In this document: piece by piece, positions 56,193 through 64,000 of the stretch | Position numbering within the stretch: position 1 is the first letter of the stretch | Layout: each line of letters begins with the position of its first letter | Assembly: GCA_947425785.1 (NCBI GenBank) | Contig: CANEAY010000009.1 | Coordinates: 1 to 64,000, forward strand | Direction: 5' to 3' | Length of the DNA: 64,000 nt | Source of the DNA: an uncultured Pseudoflavonifractor sp. | Lineage (GTDB): Bacteria > Bacillota > Clostridia > Oscillospirales > Oscillospiraceae | The notes under the pieces: model-generated | Databases searched by the model: none | What the model was told of the DNA's origin: nothing | The model's input: the letters and a program-made list of their open reading frames with translations, nothing else | Translations under genes and position numbers: made by a program

Positions 56193-57122
56193 ATGACATT
56201 GTTGGACGGCTTGGAAAAGGAACTGCGAAAGGTATGCCCCGGTTTGGAACTGCGGAAGAATGAGCCCATGAGCAGGCACACCACTTTCCGGGTGGGCGGC
56301 CCCGCCGCCCTGATGGCCCTGCCCAGGGGGGAGGAGGCCAAGGCGGTGATGGAGGCCGCCTTCCGCTGCAATGTGACACCTTTCTTTTTGGGCAACGGCT
56401 CCAACCTGCTGGTGTCCGACCAGGGCTATGACGGCTTTGTGGTAAAGCTCTCCGGGACATACGGGGAAGGGGAAGTATATGACAACGAACTGATGGTGGG
56501 GGGCGCCATGCTCCTCTCCCGGGCGGCCAATCTGGCCCTGGAGCACGGGCTTACCGGCCTGGAGTGGGCGGCTGGGATCCCCGGCACCGTGGGGGGAGCT
56601 GTCACCATGAACGCCGGAGCTTACGGCGGAGAGATAGCCCAAGTCCTCCACCAGGTAAACGCTCTGGACTACGATAGCCGGTTGACGGTGGTTCAGAATA
56701 AAGAATGTGATTTTTCCTACCGCCACAGTGCCTTTTCTGACGGACGGCGGCTGATTTTAGAAGCCCTCTTCCTCCTGACCCCCGGTGACCCCGCCGCCAT
56801 CAAGGAGCGGATGGAGGGCCTTGCCGCCCAACGGAAGGCCAAGCAGCCCCTGGAGTATCCTTCGGCGGGCTCCACCTTCAAGCGGCCCCCGCCCCAAAGC
56901 GACGGCACGGCCGTCTACGCCGCCGCTCTCATCGACCAGTGCGGTCTGAAGGGCCTGACGGTGGGGGGCGCCCAAGTGTCGGAGAAGCACGCCGGATTCA
57001 TCATCAACAAGGGCGGAGCCACCTGCCGGGACATTTTGGAGCTTATGGAGGAAGTGAAGCGCCGGGTGCTGGAGGAGACCGGCATGGCGCTGGAGCCGGA
57101 AGTCAAAACTTTGGGAGTGTGA
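56193..57122 (+). CDS. murB: UDP-N-acetylenolpyruvoylglucosamine reductase
   Basis: 309 residues. MurB type II: NEPMSRHTTFRVGGPAALMA, then NGSNLLVSDQGYDGFVVKLS, GLEWAAGIPGTVGGAVTMNA, the catalytic region YRHSAFSD and a C-terminal NKGGATCRDILELMEEVKRR. It binds FAD and makes UDP-MurNAc for peptidoglycan. GGAAGGAGGGG precedes the ATG. First of the murB-rapZ-yvcK-whiA run. Confidence 0.97.
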   Translation: MTLLDGLEKELRKVCPGLELRKNEPMSRHTTFRVGGPAALMALPRGEEAKAVMEAAFRCNVTPFFLGNGSNLLVSDQGYDGFVVKLSGTYGEGEVYDNELMVGGAMLLSRAANLALEHGLTGLEWAAGIPGTVGGAVTMNAGAYGGEIAQVLHQVNALDYDSRLTVVQNKECDFSYRHSAFSDGRRLILEALFLLTPGDPAAIKERMEGLAAQRKAKQPLEYPSAGSTFKRPPPQSDGTAVYAAALIDQCGLKGLTVGGAQVSEKHAGFIINKGGATCRDILELMEEVKRRVLEETGMALEPEVKTLGV

Positions 57123-57126
57123 GGGT

Positions 57127-57990
57127 ATGGAATTTATCGTGATCTCCGGCCTGTCCGGGGCGGGGAAGAGCCAGGTGGCCTCCATCATGGAGGATATCGG
57201 TTATTTCGTGGTGGACAATATGCCCGCCCCGCTGATCCCCAAATTTGCCGAGCTGTGCATGGCGGGCCAGTCGGAATATGACCGGGTGGCCATTGTCAGC
57301 GACATCCGGGGCGGCCAGACCTTCGACGGCCTCTTTGCCGCCCTGGAGGATCTGACCGCCATGGGCTGCGACCACAAGATCCTCTTTGTGGAGGCGGGGC
57401 CGGAGGTCATCATCAAGCGGTACAAGGAGACCAGAAGGCTCCACCCCCTGGCCCAGAACGGCCGCTCCCTGGACGAGGCAGTGCACCGGGAGAAGACCAT
57501 CCTGGAGCCGGTGCGGGCCAGGGCGGAGTACATCATCGACACCACCGTACTCTCCACCGCCAAGCTCCGGGGGGAGATCCTGCGGCTCTTCGCCTCCGGG
57601 GGGCCCCAGCGGGCCATGAACGTCAGCGTCATCTCCTTCGGCTTCAAGTACGGCATCCCCATCGAGGCCGACCTGGTCTTTGACGTGCGCTTCCTGCCCA
57701 ATCCCTTCTATGTGGCCGAGCTGCGGCACCAGACCGGGCTGGACGCCCCGGTCTATGACTTTGTCTTCGGCTATCAGCAGACCCGGGACTTTATGACCCA
57801 CCTGGAAAACCTCATCGCATTCCTGCTTCCCCAATTCGTGGAGGAGGGGAAGTCCGCCCTGGTCATCGGGGTGGGCTGCACCGGGGGCCAGCACAGGTCG
57901 GTGGCCATCACCAAGGCCCTGGCGGACTTTATCCGCCGGAAGGGCTATGACGCCAGTGAAAACCACCGCGACATGACGAGGGCACGATGA
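57127..57990 (+). CDS. rapZ: RNase adapter RapZ / YvcJ-type nucleotide-binding protein
   Basis: 287 residues. Walker A ISGLSGAGKSQVASIMED, Walker B-like VAIVSDIRGGQTF, and the C-terminal domain with NVSVISFGFKYGIP and VIGVGCTGGQHRSVAI. In Gram-positive bacteria the homologue YvcJ binds GTP/ATP and influences competence. It lies between murB and yvcK as is usual in Firmicutes. Confidence 0.95.
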   Translation: MEFIVISGLSGAGKSQVASIMEDIGYFVVDNMPAPLIPKFAELCMAGQSEYDRVAIVSDIRGGQTFDGLFAALEDLTAMGCDHKILFVEAGPEVIIKRYKETRRLHPLAQNGRSLDEAVHREKTILEPVRARAEYIIDTTVLSTAKLRGEILRLFASGGPQRAMNVSVISFGFKYGIPIEADLVFDVRFLPNPFYVAELRHQTGLDAPVYDFVFGYQQTRDFMTHLENLIAFLLPQFVEEGKSALVIGVGCTGGQHRSVAITKALADFIRRKGYDASENHRDMTRAR

Positions 57991-59003
57991 TGGAGGGAAC
58001 ATATGAGCGCCGCTGGGCCCAGGGGCCCCGCATCGTGGCCATCGGCGGCGGACACGGCCTTTCCACTCTTCTGCGGGGACTGAAAACCTACACCCGTAAC
58101 CTCACCGCCATCGTCACCGTGGCCGACGACGGCGGCGGCTCCGGGGTATTGCGGACTGACCTGGGGATGCCCCCGCCGGGAGACATCCGCAACTGCATGG
58201 AGGCCCTGGCCAACACCGAGCCGGTCATGGGCCAGCTGCTGGCCTATCGCTTCCCGGAGGGATCGGGGCGGCTCACCGGCCAGTCCTTCGGCAACCTGAT
58301 CCTGGCGGCCCTCAACGGGATCACCGGCTCTTTTGAGGAGGCGGTGAGCGAGATGAGCCACGTTCTCGCCATTTCGGGGCGTATCCTGCCCGTTACCAGC
58401 GCCGATGTGAAGCTGGAGGCCACCTTTGAAAACGGAGCCGCCATCCTGGGGGAGAGCAAGATCGCCGACTTTAAGAAGGCCCAGGACTGTCGGATCCGAA
58501 AAGTCCGCCTCATTCCCGCCCAGCCTGCCCCGGTGGCCGCCGCCATCCAGGCTCTCCGGGAGGCCGACCTGATCCTGCTGGGGCCGGGGAGCCTCTATAC
58601 CAGCGTCATCCCCAACCTGCTGGTGGATGGGGTGGTTCGGGCCATCTGTGAGAGCGACGCCCTGCGGGTCTATATCGGCAACATTATGACCCAGGACGGA
58701 GAGACCGAGGGCATGACCCTCTCCGACCACGTCAGTGCCCTGCTGGGCCATGCCGAGCCGGGACTGATTGACCTGTGCCTCGCCAACTGCTCTCCCGTCT
58801 CCGAGGAACTGCTGGAACGGTACCAGGAGGAGGGGGCGGAGCCCATCCGGGTGGACAGGGAAAAGACCGAATCCCTTGGGGTGGAGGTGGTGGAGCGGCC
58901 CATGCTCTCCACCGGCACCCGCTACGCCCGGCACTCTCCCGACCGGCTCAGCCAAGTGGTGATGGAGCTTTACCGGGAGCGCGCTGAAACCAAGATATTC
59001 TGA
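57987..59003 (+). CDS. yvcK: Gluconeogenesis factor YvcK/MgfK
   Basis: 338 residues. IVAIGGGHGLSTLLRGLKTY, then TVADDGGGSGVLRTDLGMPP, GDIRNCMEAL, LAYRFPEGSGRLTGQSFGNL and LLGPGSLYTSVIPNLLVDGV mark the CofD-like UDP-sugar binding fold of YvcK. It supports peptidoglycan synthesis and growth on gluconeogenic carbon. The start overlaps the rapZ stop by four bases. Confidence 0.95.
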   Translation: MMEGTYERRWAQGPRIVAIGGGHGLSTLLRGLKTYTRNLTAIVTVADDGGGSGVLRTDLGMPPPGDIRNCMEALANTEPVMGQLLAYRFPEGSGRLTGQSFGNLILAALNGITGSFEEAVSEMSHVLAISGRILPVTSADVKLEATFENGAAILGESKIADFKKAQDCRIRKVRLIPAQPAPVAAAIQALREADLILLGPGSLYTSVIPNLLVDGVVRAICESDALRVYIGNIMTQDGETEGMTLSDHVSALLGHAEPGLIDLCLANCSPVSEELLERYQEEGAEPIRVDREKTESLGVEVVERPMLSTGTRYARHSPDRLSQVVMELYRERAETKIF

Positions 59004-59023
59004 ACGAGAGAGGAGGAGCCAAT

Positions 59024-59920
59024 ATGTCCTTTTCCGGCGACGCCAAGGCGGAGCTGTGCCGGGTGCCCCTGACCCGGAAATGCTGCGCCCAGGCAGAGTG
59101 CTACGGCATCCTCCTCTATGCCAACCGCTTCGACGAGGGACAGGTGAAGATCGTCACCGAGTCGGAGCACCTGGCCGCCCGCCTGCCCCAGCTTTTTAAG
59201 AAGGCCTTTCGGGTTGGCTTTGACAAGCTCCCGGAGGAGGGAGCGGGGAAGCGGGTTTTCTCCCTGACGGCGGCGGACAAGCTCTCCGCCATCTTTGCCG
59301 TTTTCGGCTATGACCCCGGCTCCGCAGTGGCCCACCACATCAACTTCGCCGTGCTGGAGGAGCCCCACTGCCGCACCGCCTTTTTCCGGGGCGCCTTCCT
59401 GGCAGGCGGTTCCGTCACCGACCCCAGCAAGGGTTATCATCTGGAGCTGGCCACCTCCCACCTGTCGGTGGCCCGGGAGCTTCAAACCCTTCTGCGGGAG
59501 GCGGGCTTCGAGCCCAAATCCGCCCGGCGGGGGGGCAACCACATGGCTTATTTCAAGCGCAGTGAGGACATCGCCGACTTTCTGGGTGCCATCGGCGCCC
59601 CCCTGGCGGCCATGGAACTGATGAACGCCAAGGCGGAGAAGGATCTCCGTGGGGGCGTGAACCGGCGGGTGAACTGTGACGCCGCCAACCTTGATAAGGC
59701 GGTGGACGCCGCCCAGGAGCAGCTCTCGGTCATCCACCGGCTGGGGGAGCGGATGGATCTAAACGACCTGCCCCCCAAGCTCTGCGAGGTGGCAAAGCTG
59801 CGGCTGGAGCACCCCGACATGACCCTGACGGAGCTTGGAATGTTATGTCAACCGCCCATTACAAAATCCACCCTCAACTACCGCCTGCGGAAGCTGGCGG
59901 CCCTGGCGGGGGAGGAATAG
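59024..59920 (+). CDS. whiA: WhiA, LAGLIDADG/HTH sporulation and division regulator
   Basis: 298 residues. The N-terminal LAGLIDADG-like domain (AFFRGAFLAGGSVTDPSKGY, VARELQTLLREAGFEPKSAR) lacks nuclease acidic pairs. The C-terminal winged-helix part starts at about residue 220 (ALVxRLGERM-type HRLGERMDLNDLPPKLCEVA) and ends with LGMLCQPPITKSTLNYRLRK. WhiA is a conserved DNA-binding protein of Gram-positive bacteria that affects division and chromosome segregation. An Hpr gene, often next, is not present. Confidence 0.95.
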   Translation: MSFSGDAKAELCRVPLTRKCCAQAECYGILLYANRFDEGQVKIVTESEHLAARLPQLFKKAFRVGFDKLPEEGAGKRVFSLTAADKLSAIFAVFGYDPGSAVAHHINFAVLEEPHCRTAFFRGAFLAGGSVTDPSKGYHLELATSHLSVARELQTLLREAGFEPKSARRGGNHMAYFKRSEDIADFLGAIGAPLAAMELMNAKAEKDLRGGVNRRVNCDAANLDKAVDAAQEQLSVIHRLGERMDLNDLPPKLCEVAKLRLEHPDMTLTELGMLCQPPITKSTLNYRLRKLAALAGEE

Positions 59921-59939
59921 AAAAAAGGAGGGCTGACCC

Positions 59940-62900
59940 ATGTCCTTTGTCCACTTACACAACCATACAGAATACTCCCTGCTGGACGGCTGCTGCCGCA
60001 TCCCGGCGCTGGTAAAGCGGGTGAAGGAGCTGGGCCAGACCGCCGTGGCCATCACCGACCACGGCAATATGTACGGTGTCATCGACTTCTACCGGGCCTG
60101 TAAGGCGGAGGGCATCCACCCCGTCATCGGCTGTGAGGTCTATGTGGCCCCCCGCACCCGGTTTGACCGCGTCCACGAGCTGGACAGCCAGGCCCGCCAC
60201 CTTATCCTTCTGTGCAAGAACGAGGTGGGCTACCGCAACCTCTCCCACATGGTGAGCCAGTCCTATACCGAGGGCTTCTACATCAAGCCCCGCATCGACC
60301 TGGAGCTTCTCCGCACAAGGGCGGAGGGGCTCATCTGTCTGTCCGCCTGCCTGGCTGGGGAGCTGCCCCGGCGCATCCGCAATGGGGACTACGAGGGGGC
60401 CAAGGCCCACGCCATGGAGATGGACGCCCTCTTCGGACGGGGAAGCTACTACCTGGAGCTCCAGGATCACGGCCTGGAGGCCGACCCCGCCGTCATTGCC
60501 GGGCTGGTGCGCATCCACGAGGAGACGGGTATCCCTCTGGTCTGTACCAACGACGCCCACTACATCGAGAAAAAGGACGCCCGCACCCAGGACATCCTCA
60601 TGTGTATCCAGACGGGGAAGACCGAGGACGACCCCAACCGGATGCGCTTCGAGCGGGAGGAGATGTACGTCAAGAGCACCGAGGAGATGGAGGAACTCTT
60701 CGGCAAGTACCCCGGAGCTCTGGAAAACACCCAGAAAATTGCCGACATGTGCCAGGTGGAGTTCGAGTTCGGCAAGTACCACCTGCCGGAATTCCACCTG
60801 CCCGAGGGGGAGACTGACCCGGACGCCTATTTTGAAAAGCTGTGCCGGGAGGGCTTTGAGCGCCGTTACCCCGAAAAGCCCCAGGAGTATGAAAAGCAGC
60901 TGGAGTACGAGATGGGAGTCATCCGCCAGATGGGCTTTGTGGACTACTTCCTCATCGTCTCCGACTTCATCGGCTATGCCAAGAAAAACGGCATCCCCGT
61001 GGGCCCCGGCCGCGGCTCCGCCGCCGGCAGCATTGTGGCCTACTGCATGGCCATCACCGAGATCGACCCCATCAAGTACGGCCTCTTTTTCGAACGGTTT
61101 TTGAACCCGGAGCGGGTGACCATGCCCGATATTGACGTGGACTTCTGCCCCCGGCGGAGAGAAGAAGTCATCGACTACGTCCGGGGCAAATACGGCGCCG
61201 ACCACGTAGCCCAGATCGTCACCTTCGGCACCATGGCGGCCCGTGGGGCCATCCGGGACGTGGGCCGGGTGCTGAATATGTCCTACGACCAGGTGGATCA
61301 GGTGGCCAAGCAGGTGCCCGCCGGGCCGGGTGCCCTCCACATCACCCTGGCCGACGCTCTGAAGCTCTCCAAGCCCCTGCGGGATATGTACGAGGAGGAT
61401 GAGCAGGTCAAGCTCCTCATCGATACCGCCCAGGCCATCGAGGGCATGCCCCGCCACGCCTCTACCCACGCCGCCGGCGTGGTCATCACCCGCCTGCCGG
61501 TGGAGGACTACGTGCCCCTGGCCAAGAACGACGAGTCGGTGGTCACCCAGTTCACCATGGTGACCCTGGAGGAGCTGGGCCTTCTCAAAATGGACTTCCT
61601 GGGCCTTCGCAACCTGACAGTGCTGGACGACACAGTGAAGCAGGTGCAGAAGGAGCGGCCCGGTTTCACCCTGGACGATATCCCCGATAACGACCCCGAG
61701 GTGCTGAAAATGCTCTCCGAGGGCCGCACCTCCGGCGTGTTCCAGATGGAGTCGGCGGGCATGACCGGCGTGTGCGTGGGCCTCAAGCCCAAGGACTTGG
61801 AGGATATCTGCGCCATCATCGCCCTCTACCGCCCCGGCCCCATGGACTCCATCCCCCGGTTCGTGGCCTGCAAGCACGACGCCAAGCTGGTCAAGTACAA
61901 GCACCCCATGCTGGAGCCCATCCTGCGCAGCACCTACGGCTGTATCGTCTATCAGGAGCAGGTCATCGAGATCTTCCGCAAGCTGGCGGGCTACTCCCTG
62001 GGCCAGGCCGACATGGTCCGCCGGGCCATGAGCAAGAAGAAGGCCAAGGACGTGGAGCGGGAGCGGGGCGCCTTTCTCCACGGCGACCCGGCGCGGAACA
62101 TCGTGGGCTGTGTGGCCAACGGCATCTCCGAGGAGGTGGCCCAGTCCATCTACGATGAAATATACGACTTCGCCAACTACGCCTTCAACAAGGCCCACTC
62201 CCTGGCCTACGCCGTGGTGGCCTACCAGACCGCCTGGTTCAAGTGCCATTACACCAAGGAATATATGGCCGCCCTCCTCACCTCTGTGCTGGACTCCAGC
62301 GAGAAGGTGGCCGAGTATATCGCCGAGTGCAAAAACTGCGGCATTGCCCTCCTGCCCCCCGACGTGAACCAGTCGGAGACCGACTTCACCGCCGTGGACA
62401 GCGGTATCCGCTTCGGCTTGGCGGCAGTGAAGGGGGTGGGCCGGGGCTTCACCCAGCAGCTCATCGCCGAGCGGCGTGAGCGGGGGGACTTCACCTCCTT
62501 CGCCGATTTCTGCTCCCGGATGTTCGGTCAGGACTGCAACAAGCGGGTGGTGGAGAGCCTCATCAAGTGCGGTGCTTTCGACAGCATGGGGGTGAGGCGC
62601 TCCCAGCTACTGGCGGTGGGGGAGAAGACCCTGGATGTCATTGCCAAGAGCCGCAAGAACACCATTGAGGGACAGTATGACCTCTTTGGCGGCGAGGACG
62701 GCACCGCCGCTCCCCCGGAAATTCCCCTGCCCAATTTGCCGGAGTTCTCCCGGCAGGAGCTCATGCGCATGGAGAAGGAGACCACCGGCCTCTACCTCAC
62801 CGGCCACCCCATGGACGACTACCGGGAGGAGGTCAAGAAGTACCGGGCCGCCCCTATGGGGGCCATTCTGGCGGACTTTGACCGGGAGGAGGGGCCCCAG

Positions 62901-63410
62901 ACCTATGCCGACGGCCAGCGGGTCACCCTGGCGGGTGTGGTGGCCACGGCCAAGACCAAGACCACCAAAAATAACACCCTTATGGCCTATGTGGGCCTGG
63001 AGGACGACACCGGGGCCATGGAGCTGCTGGTGTTCTCCCGCACCCTGGGGGAGTGCGCCTCTTATCTGAAGGCGGGGGAGGCCCTGCTGGTGGAGGGCAA
63101 GCTCTCCGTCCGGGATGAGAAGGCCCCCCAGCTTATGTGCGACCGGGTGCGGCCCCTGGGAGCCCCCCAGGAGGCGGTGCCGGAGCCCGGCAGCGTTCAG
63201 GGGAGCAAGCTCTATGTAAAGACCCCCGCTGCCGAAGACCCCCGGATGCGCAAGGCCCGGCTGGTGCTGAATATGTTCCCCGGCGGCGGCCAGGTGATCT
63301 TCTACTGTGAGGATACCAAAAAGCGGCTGGGCGCCCAGGCCCAGCTCCACAGCTCCATGGTAAAAGAGTTGGAGGAGCTTTTCGGCAAGGAAAATGTAGT
63401 GGTGAAATAA
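59940..63410 (+). CDS. dnaE: DNA polymerase III alpha subunit (DnaE)
   Basis: 1156 residues. The N-terminal PHP domain has FVHLHNHTEYSLLDG and ITDHGNMYG with metal-binding residues. The polymerase core shows GPGRGSAAGSIVAYCM and the catalytic MPDIDVDFCPRRREEVIDYV, then the thumb and finger regions and a tandem HhH/OB-fold C-terminus (VTLAGVVATAKTKTTKNNT, MELLVFSRTL). It lacks the exonuclease domain of PolC, so it is the DnaE-type replicase. AAAAAAGGAGGG precedes the ATG at 59940. Confidence 0.97.
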   Translation: MSFVHLHNHTEYSLLDGCCRIPALVKRVKELGQTAVAITDHGNMYGVIDFYRACKAEGIHPVIGCEVYVAPRTRFDRVHELDSQARHLILLCKNEVGYRNLSHMVSQSYTEGFYIKPRIDLELLRTRAEGLICLSACLAGELPRRIRNGDYEGAKAHAMEMDALFGRGSYYLELQDHGLEADPAVIAGLVRIHEETGIPLVCTNDAHYIEKKDARTQDILMCIQTGKTEDDPNRMRFEREEMYVKSTEEMEELFGKYPGALENTQKIADMCQVEFEFGKYHLPEFHLPEGETDPDAYFEKLCREGFERRYPEKPQEYEKQLEYEMGVIRQMGFVDYFLIVSDFIGYAKKNGIPVGPGRGSAAGSIVAYCMAITEIDPIKYGLFFERFLNPERVTMPDIDVDFCPRRREEVIDYVRGKYGADHVAQIVTFGTMAARGAIRDVGRVLNMSYDQVDQVAKQVPAGPGALHITLADALKLSKPLRDMYEEDEQVKLLIDTAQAIEGMPRHASTHAAGVVITRLPVEDYVPLAKNDESVVTQFTMVTLEELGLLKMDFLGLRNLTVLDDTVKQVQKERPGFTLDDIPDNDPEVLKMLSEGRTSGVFQMESAGMTGVCVGLKPKDLEDICAIIALYRPGPMDSIPRFVACKHDAKLVKYKHPMLEPILRSTYGCIVYQEQVIEIFRKLAGYSLGQADMVRRAMSKKKAKDVERERGAFLHGDPARNIVGCVANGISEEVAQSIYDEIYDFANYAFNKAHSLAYAVVAYQTAWFKCHYTKEYMAALLTSVLDSSEKVAEYIAECKNCGIALLPPDVNQSETDFTAVDSGIRFGLAAVKGVGRGFTQQLIAERRERGDFTSFADFCSRMFGQDCNKRVVESLIKCGAFDSMGVRRSQLLAVGEKTLDVIAKSRKNTIEGQYDLFGGEDGTAAPPEIPLPNLPEFSRQELMRMEKETTGLYLTGHPMDDYREEVKKYRAAPMGAILADFDREEGPQTYADGQRVTLAGVVATAKTKTTKNNTLMAYVGLEDDTGAMELLVFSRTLGECASYLKAGEALLVEGKLSVRDEKAPQLMCDRVRPLGAPQEAVPEPGSVQGSKLYVKTPAAEDPRMRKARLVLNMFPGGGQVIFYCEDTKKRLGAQAQLHSSMVKELEELFGKENVVVK

Positions 63411-63455
63411 AAAGTCCCCGGCGGGAACCGCTTTGGTTCCCGCCGGGGCTTTTTC
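63411..63455. terminator. Bidirectional terminator after dnaE
   Basis: AGTCCCCGGCGGGAACC pairs with GGTTCCCGCCGGGGCT with one bulge, and T-runs lie on both strands. It ends dnaE and the convergent Cys-rich gene. Confidence 0.9.
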
Positions 63456-63469
63456 AGTTGGGGATGGTG

Positions 63470-63862
63470 TCAGCCGCAGCAGCCACAGCCGCAGCCGTTC
63501 CCGCCCTCCATGTGGTCAGGGGGGAAGAACTCATCCACGGGGAATTTCACGTGGCGGAACAGCTCGCAGGGATCCTCCTCGCAGGAGCCGCCGTCGCAGG
63601 TGCACTCCTTCTCCGGCATGCAGTAGTCGTAGACGGGGATGAGCAGCTGGGTGTCCCGCTCCAGGCGGATGAGGGAGAACTGGCCCAGGGAGACATAGAG
63701 CCGCTTGCCCTCGCTGCCGAAGGCCAGGTCGCTGCCGAAGCAGCCGCAGATGCAGGGGGGCACGTCGGTGAGCTCGCACTCACAGGTGCACTGGCAGGAG
63801 CAATCGCAGGAGCAGGGCTCCACCAGCTTCATCCCCAGCACCAGGGGATCGACGGCCTCCAC
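63470..63862 (-). CDS. Cysteine-rich protein, 5' end possibly disrupted
   Basis: 130 residues with 23 Cys in dense clusters: CSCDCSCQCTCECEL at the start, CICGCFG, CTCDGGSCEEDPC and a C-terminal NGCGCGCCG. The middle (SEGKRLYVSLGQFSLIRLER, PVYDYCMPEKEC) is ordinary. No signal peptide is seen. The frame opens at GTG 63862 without a ribosome site; an ATG at residue 11 (MKLVEP) is another candidate. A metal-binding or spore-coat-like protein is possible, but no family is recognised. The lack of a normal start and the recombinase-like gene next door suggest that insertion changed the 5' end. Confidence 0.55.
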   Translation of the reverse strand: MEAVDPLVLGMKLVEPCSCDCSCQCTCECELTDVPPCICGCFGSDLAFGSEGKRLYVSLGQFSLIRLERDTQLLIPVYDYCMPEKECTCDGGSCEEDPCELFRHVKFPVDEFFPPDHMEGGNGCGCGCCG

Positions 63863-63885
63863 GAAAGCGGTTATTTATAGGCAAC

Positions 63886-64000
63886 TTATGAGACAGCTTT
63901 TCCGCCGAGGACGTAAAGCTCTTTCTGGCTGTTCTCTACGAACTCTACGATACGGCGGTATTGGTCTTGAAAATTAAATTCAATGTCGATGGAACCATCC
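63886..64000 (-). CDS. 3' end of a probable site-specific recombinase (partial)
   Basis: The last 38 codons read DGSIDIEFNFQDQYRRIVEF and VENSQKELYVLGGKAVS before a TAA at 63886. The closing pattern of a short beta strand (IDIEFNF) followed by a QYRRIVEF helix resembles the C-terminus of large serine recombinases of clostridial mobile elements. The 5' part is outside the window. The region is more AT-rich than dnaE. The identity is tentative because only the tail is seen. Confidence 0.4.
   Translation of the reverse strand, partial: DGSIDIEFNFQDQYRRIVEFVENSQKELYVLGGKAVS

Noticed and set aside
59955..62249. Minus-strand open frame of 764 codons inside dnaE
   Set aside because: It is the antisense shadow of dnaE; the translation is rich in H, G, L and V without domain signatures.

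Overview
The window reads as a chromosomal segment of a high-GC, spore-forming gut-type member of the Clostridia, most like Oscillospiraceae (the Flavonifractor / Lawsonibacter / Intestinimonas neighbourhood). This rests on the complete spoIIIAA-AH operon, Firmicutes housekeeping synteny (asp23-nusB-xseAB-ispA-dxs-tlyA-nadK-argR-recN, then murB-rapZ-yvcK-whiA-dnaE), strong purine-rich Shine-Dalgarno sequences, consensus sigma-A promoters and a GC-rich codon bias. The genus is inference; no rRNA is present.

Layout. 1-352: a tRNA cluster (Phe partial, Gly, Cys). 0.4-2 kb: a PadR regulator and its DUF2812 membrane partner. 2-4.7 kb: a Spo0A-like response regulator, a candidate 19-aa peptide gene behind a terminator hairpin, and a GHKL sensor kinase, with Spo0A-box heptamers in the gaps. 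4.7-16.9 kb: an alanine symporter, an XRE-desulfoferrodoxin fusion, a HAD phosphatase, a phosphate transporter, cell-wall glycosyltransferases including a GT4-CsaB fusion, and small envelope or hypothetical genes. 17.0-17.6 kb: five tRNAs. 17.6-18.7 kb: an AT-rich, probably acquired island. 18.8-27.8 kb: an accessory envelope region with a CatA-like acetyltransferase abutting a broken FAD oxidoreductase gene, lipoproteins, TetR, a surface lipase, a polysaccharide deacetylase, SGNH/DUF4358 proteins and a tRNA-Gln. 27.9-34.4 kb: AIM24, a HdeD-like protein and a polyamine ABC transporter operon with a PotC-PotD fusion.

From about 34.4 kb the window is mostly core genome: an RluA synthase, yceD-rpmF, der-plsY-gpsA, MFS, spoIIIAA-AH, asp23, nusB to recN, and murB to dnaE, largely in tight same-strand operons with ATGA or GTGA overlaps. 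The last 0.5 kb holds a cysteine-rich gene and the 3' end of what looks like a recombinase, so a mobile element probably lies just beyond the window.

Functionally the window links sporulation (the mother-cell SpoIIIA channel, a sigma-G-type promoter on a DUF1540 gene, a Spo0A-like regulator), envelope building (pyruvylated wall polymers, MurB, undecaprenyl/isoprenoid precursors through Dxs and IspA, PlsY/GpsA phospholipid synthesis) and DNA replication and repair (DnaE, RecN, XseAB). Apart from the tRNA clusters no gene-free stretch exceeds about 300 bases; the largest gaps (11.82-12.07, 18.63-18.87, 33.80-34.03 and 40.69-40.91 kb) are described as features.
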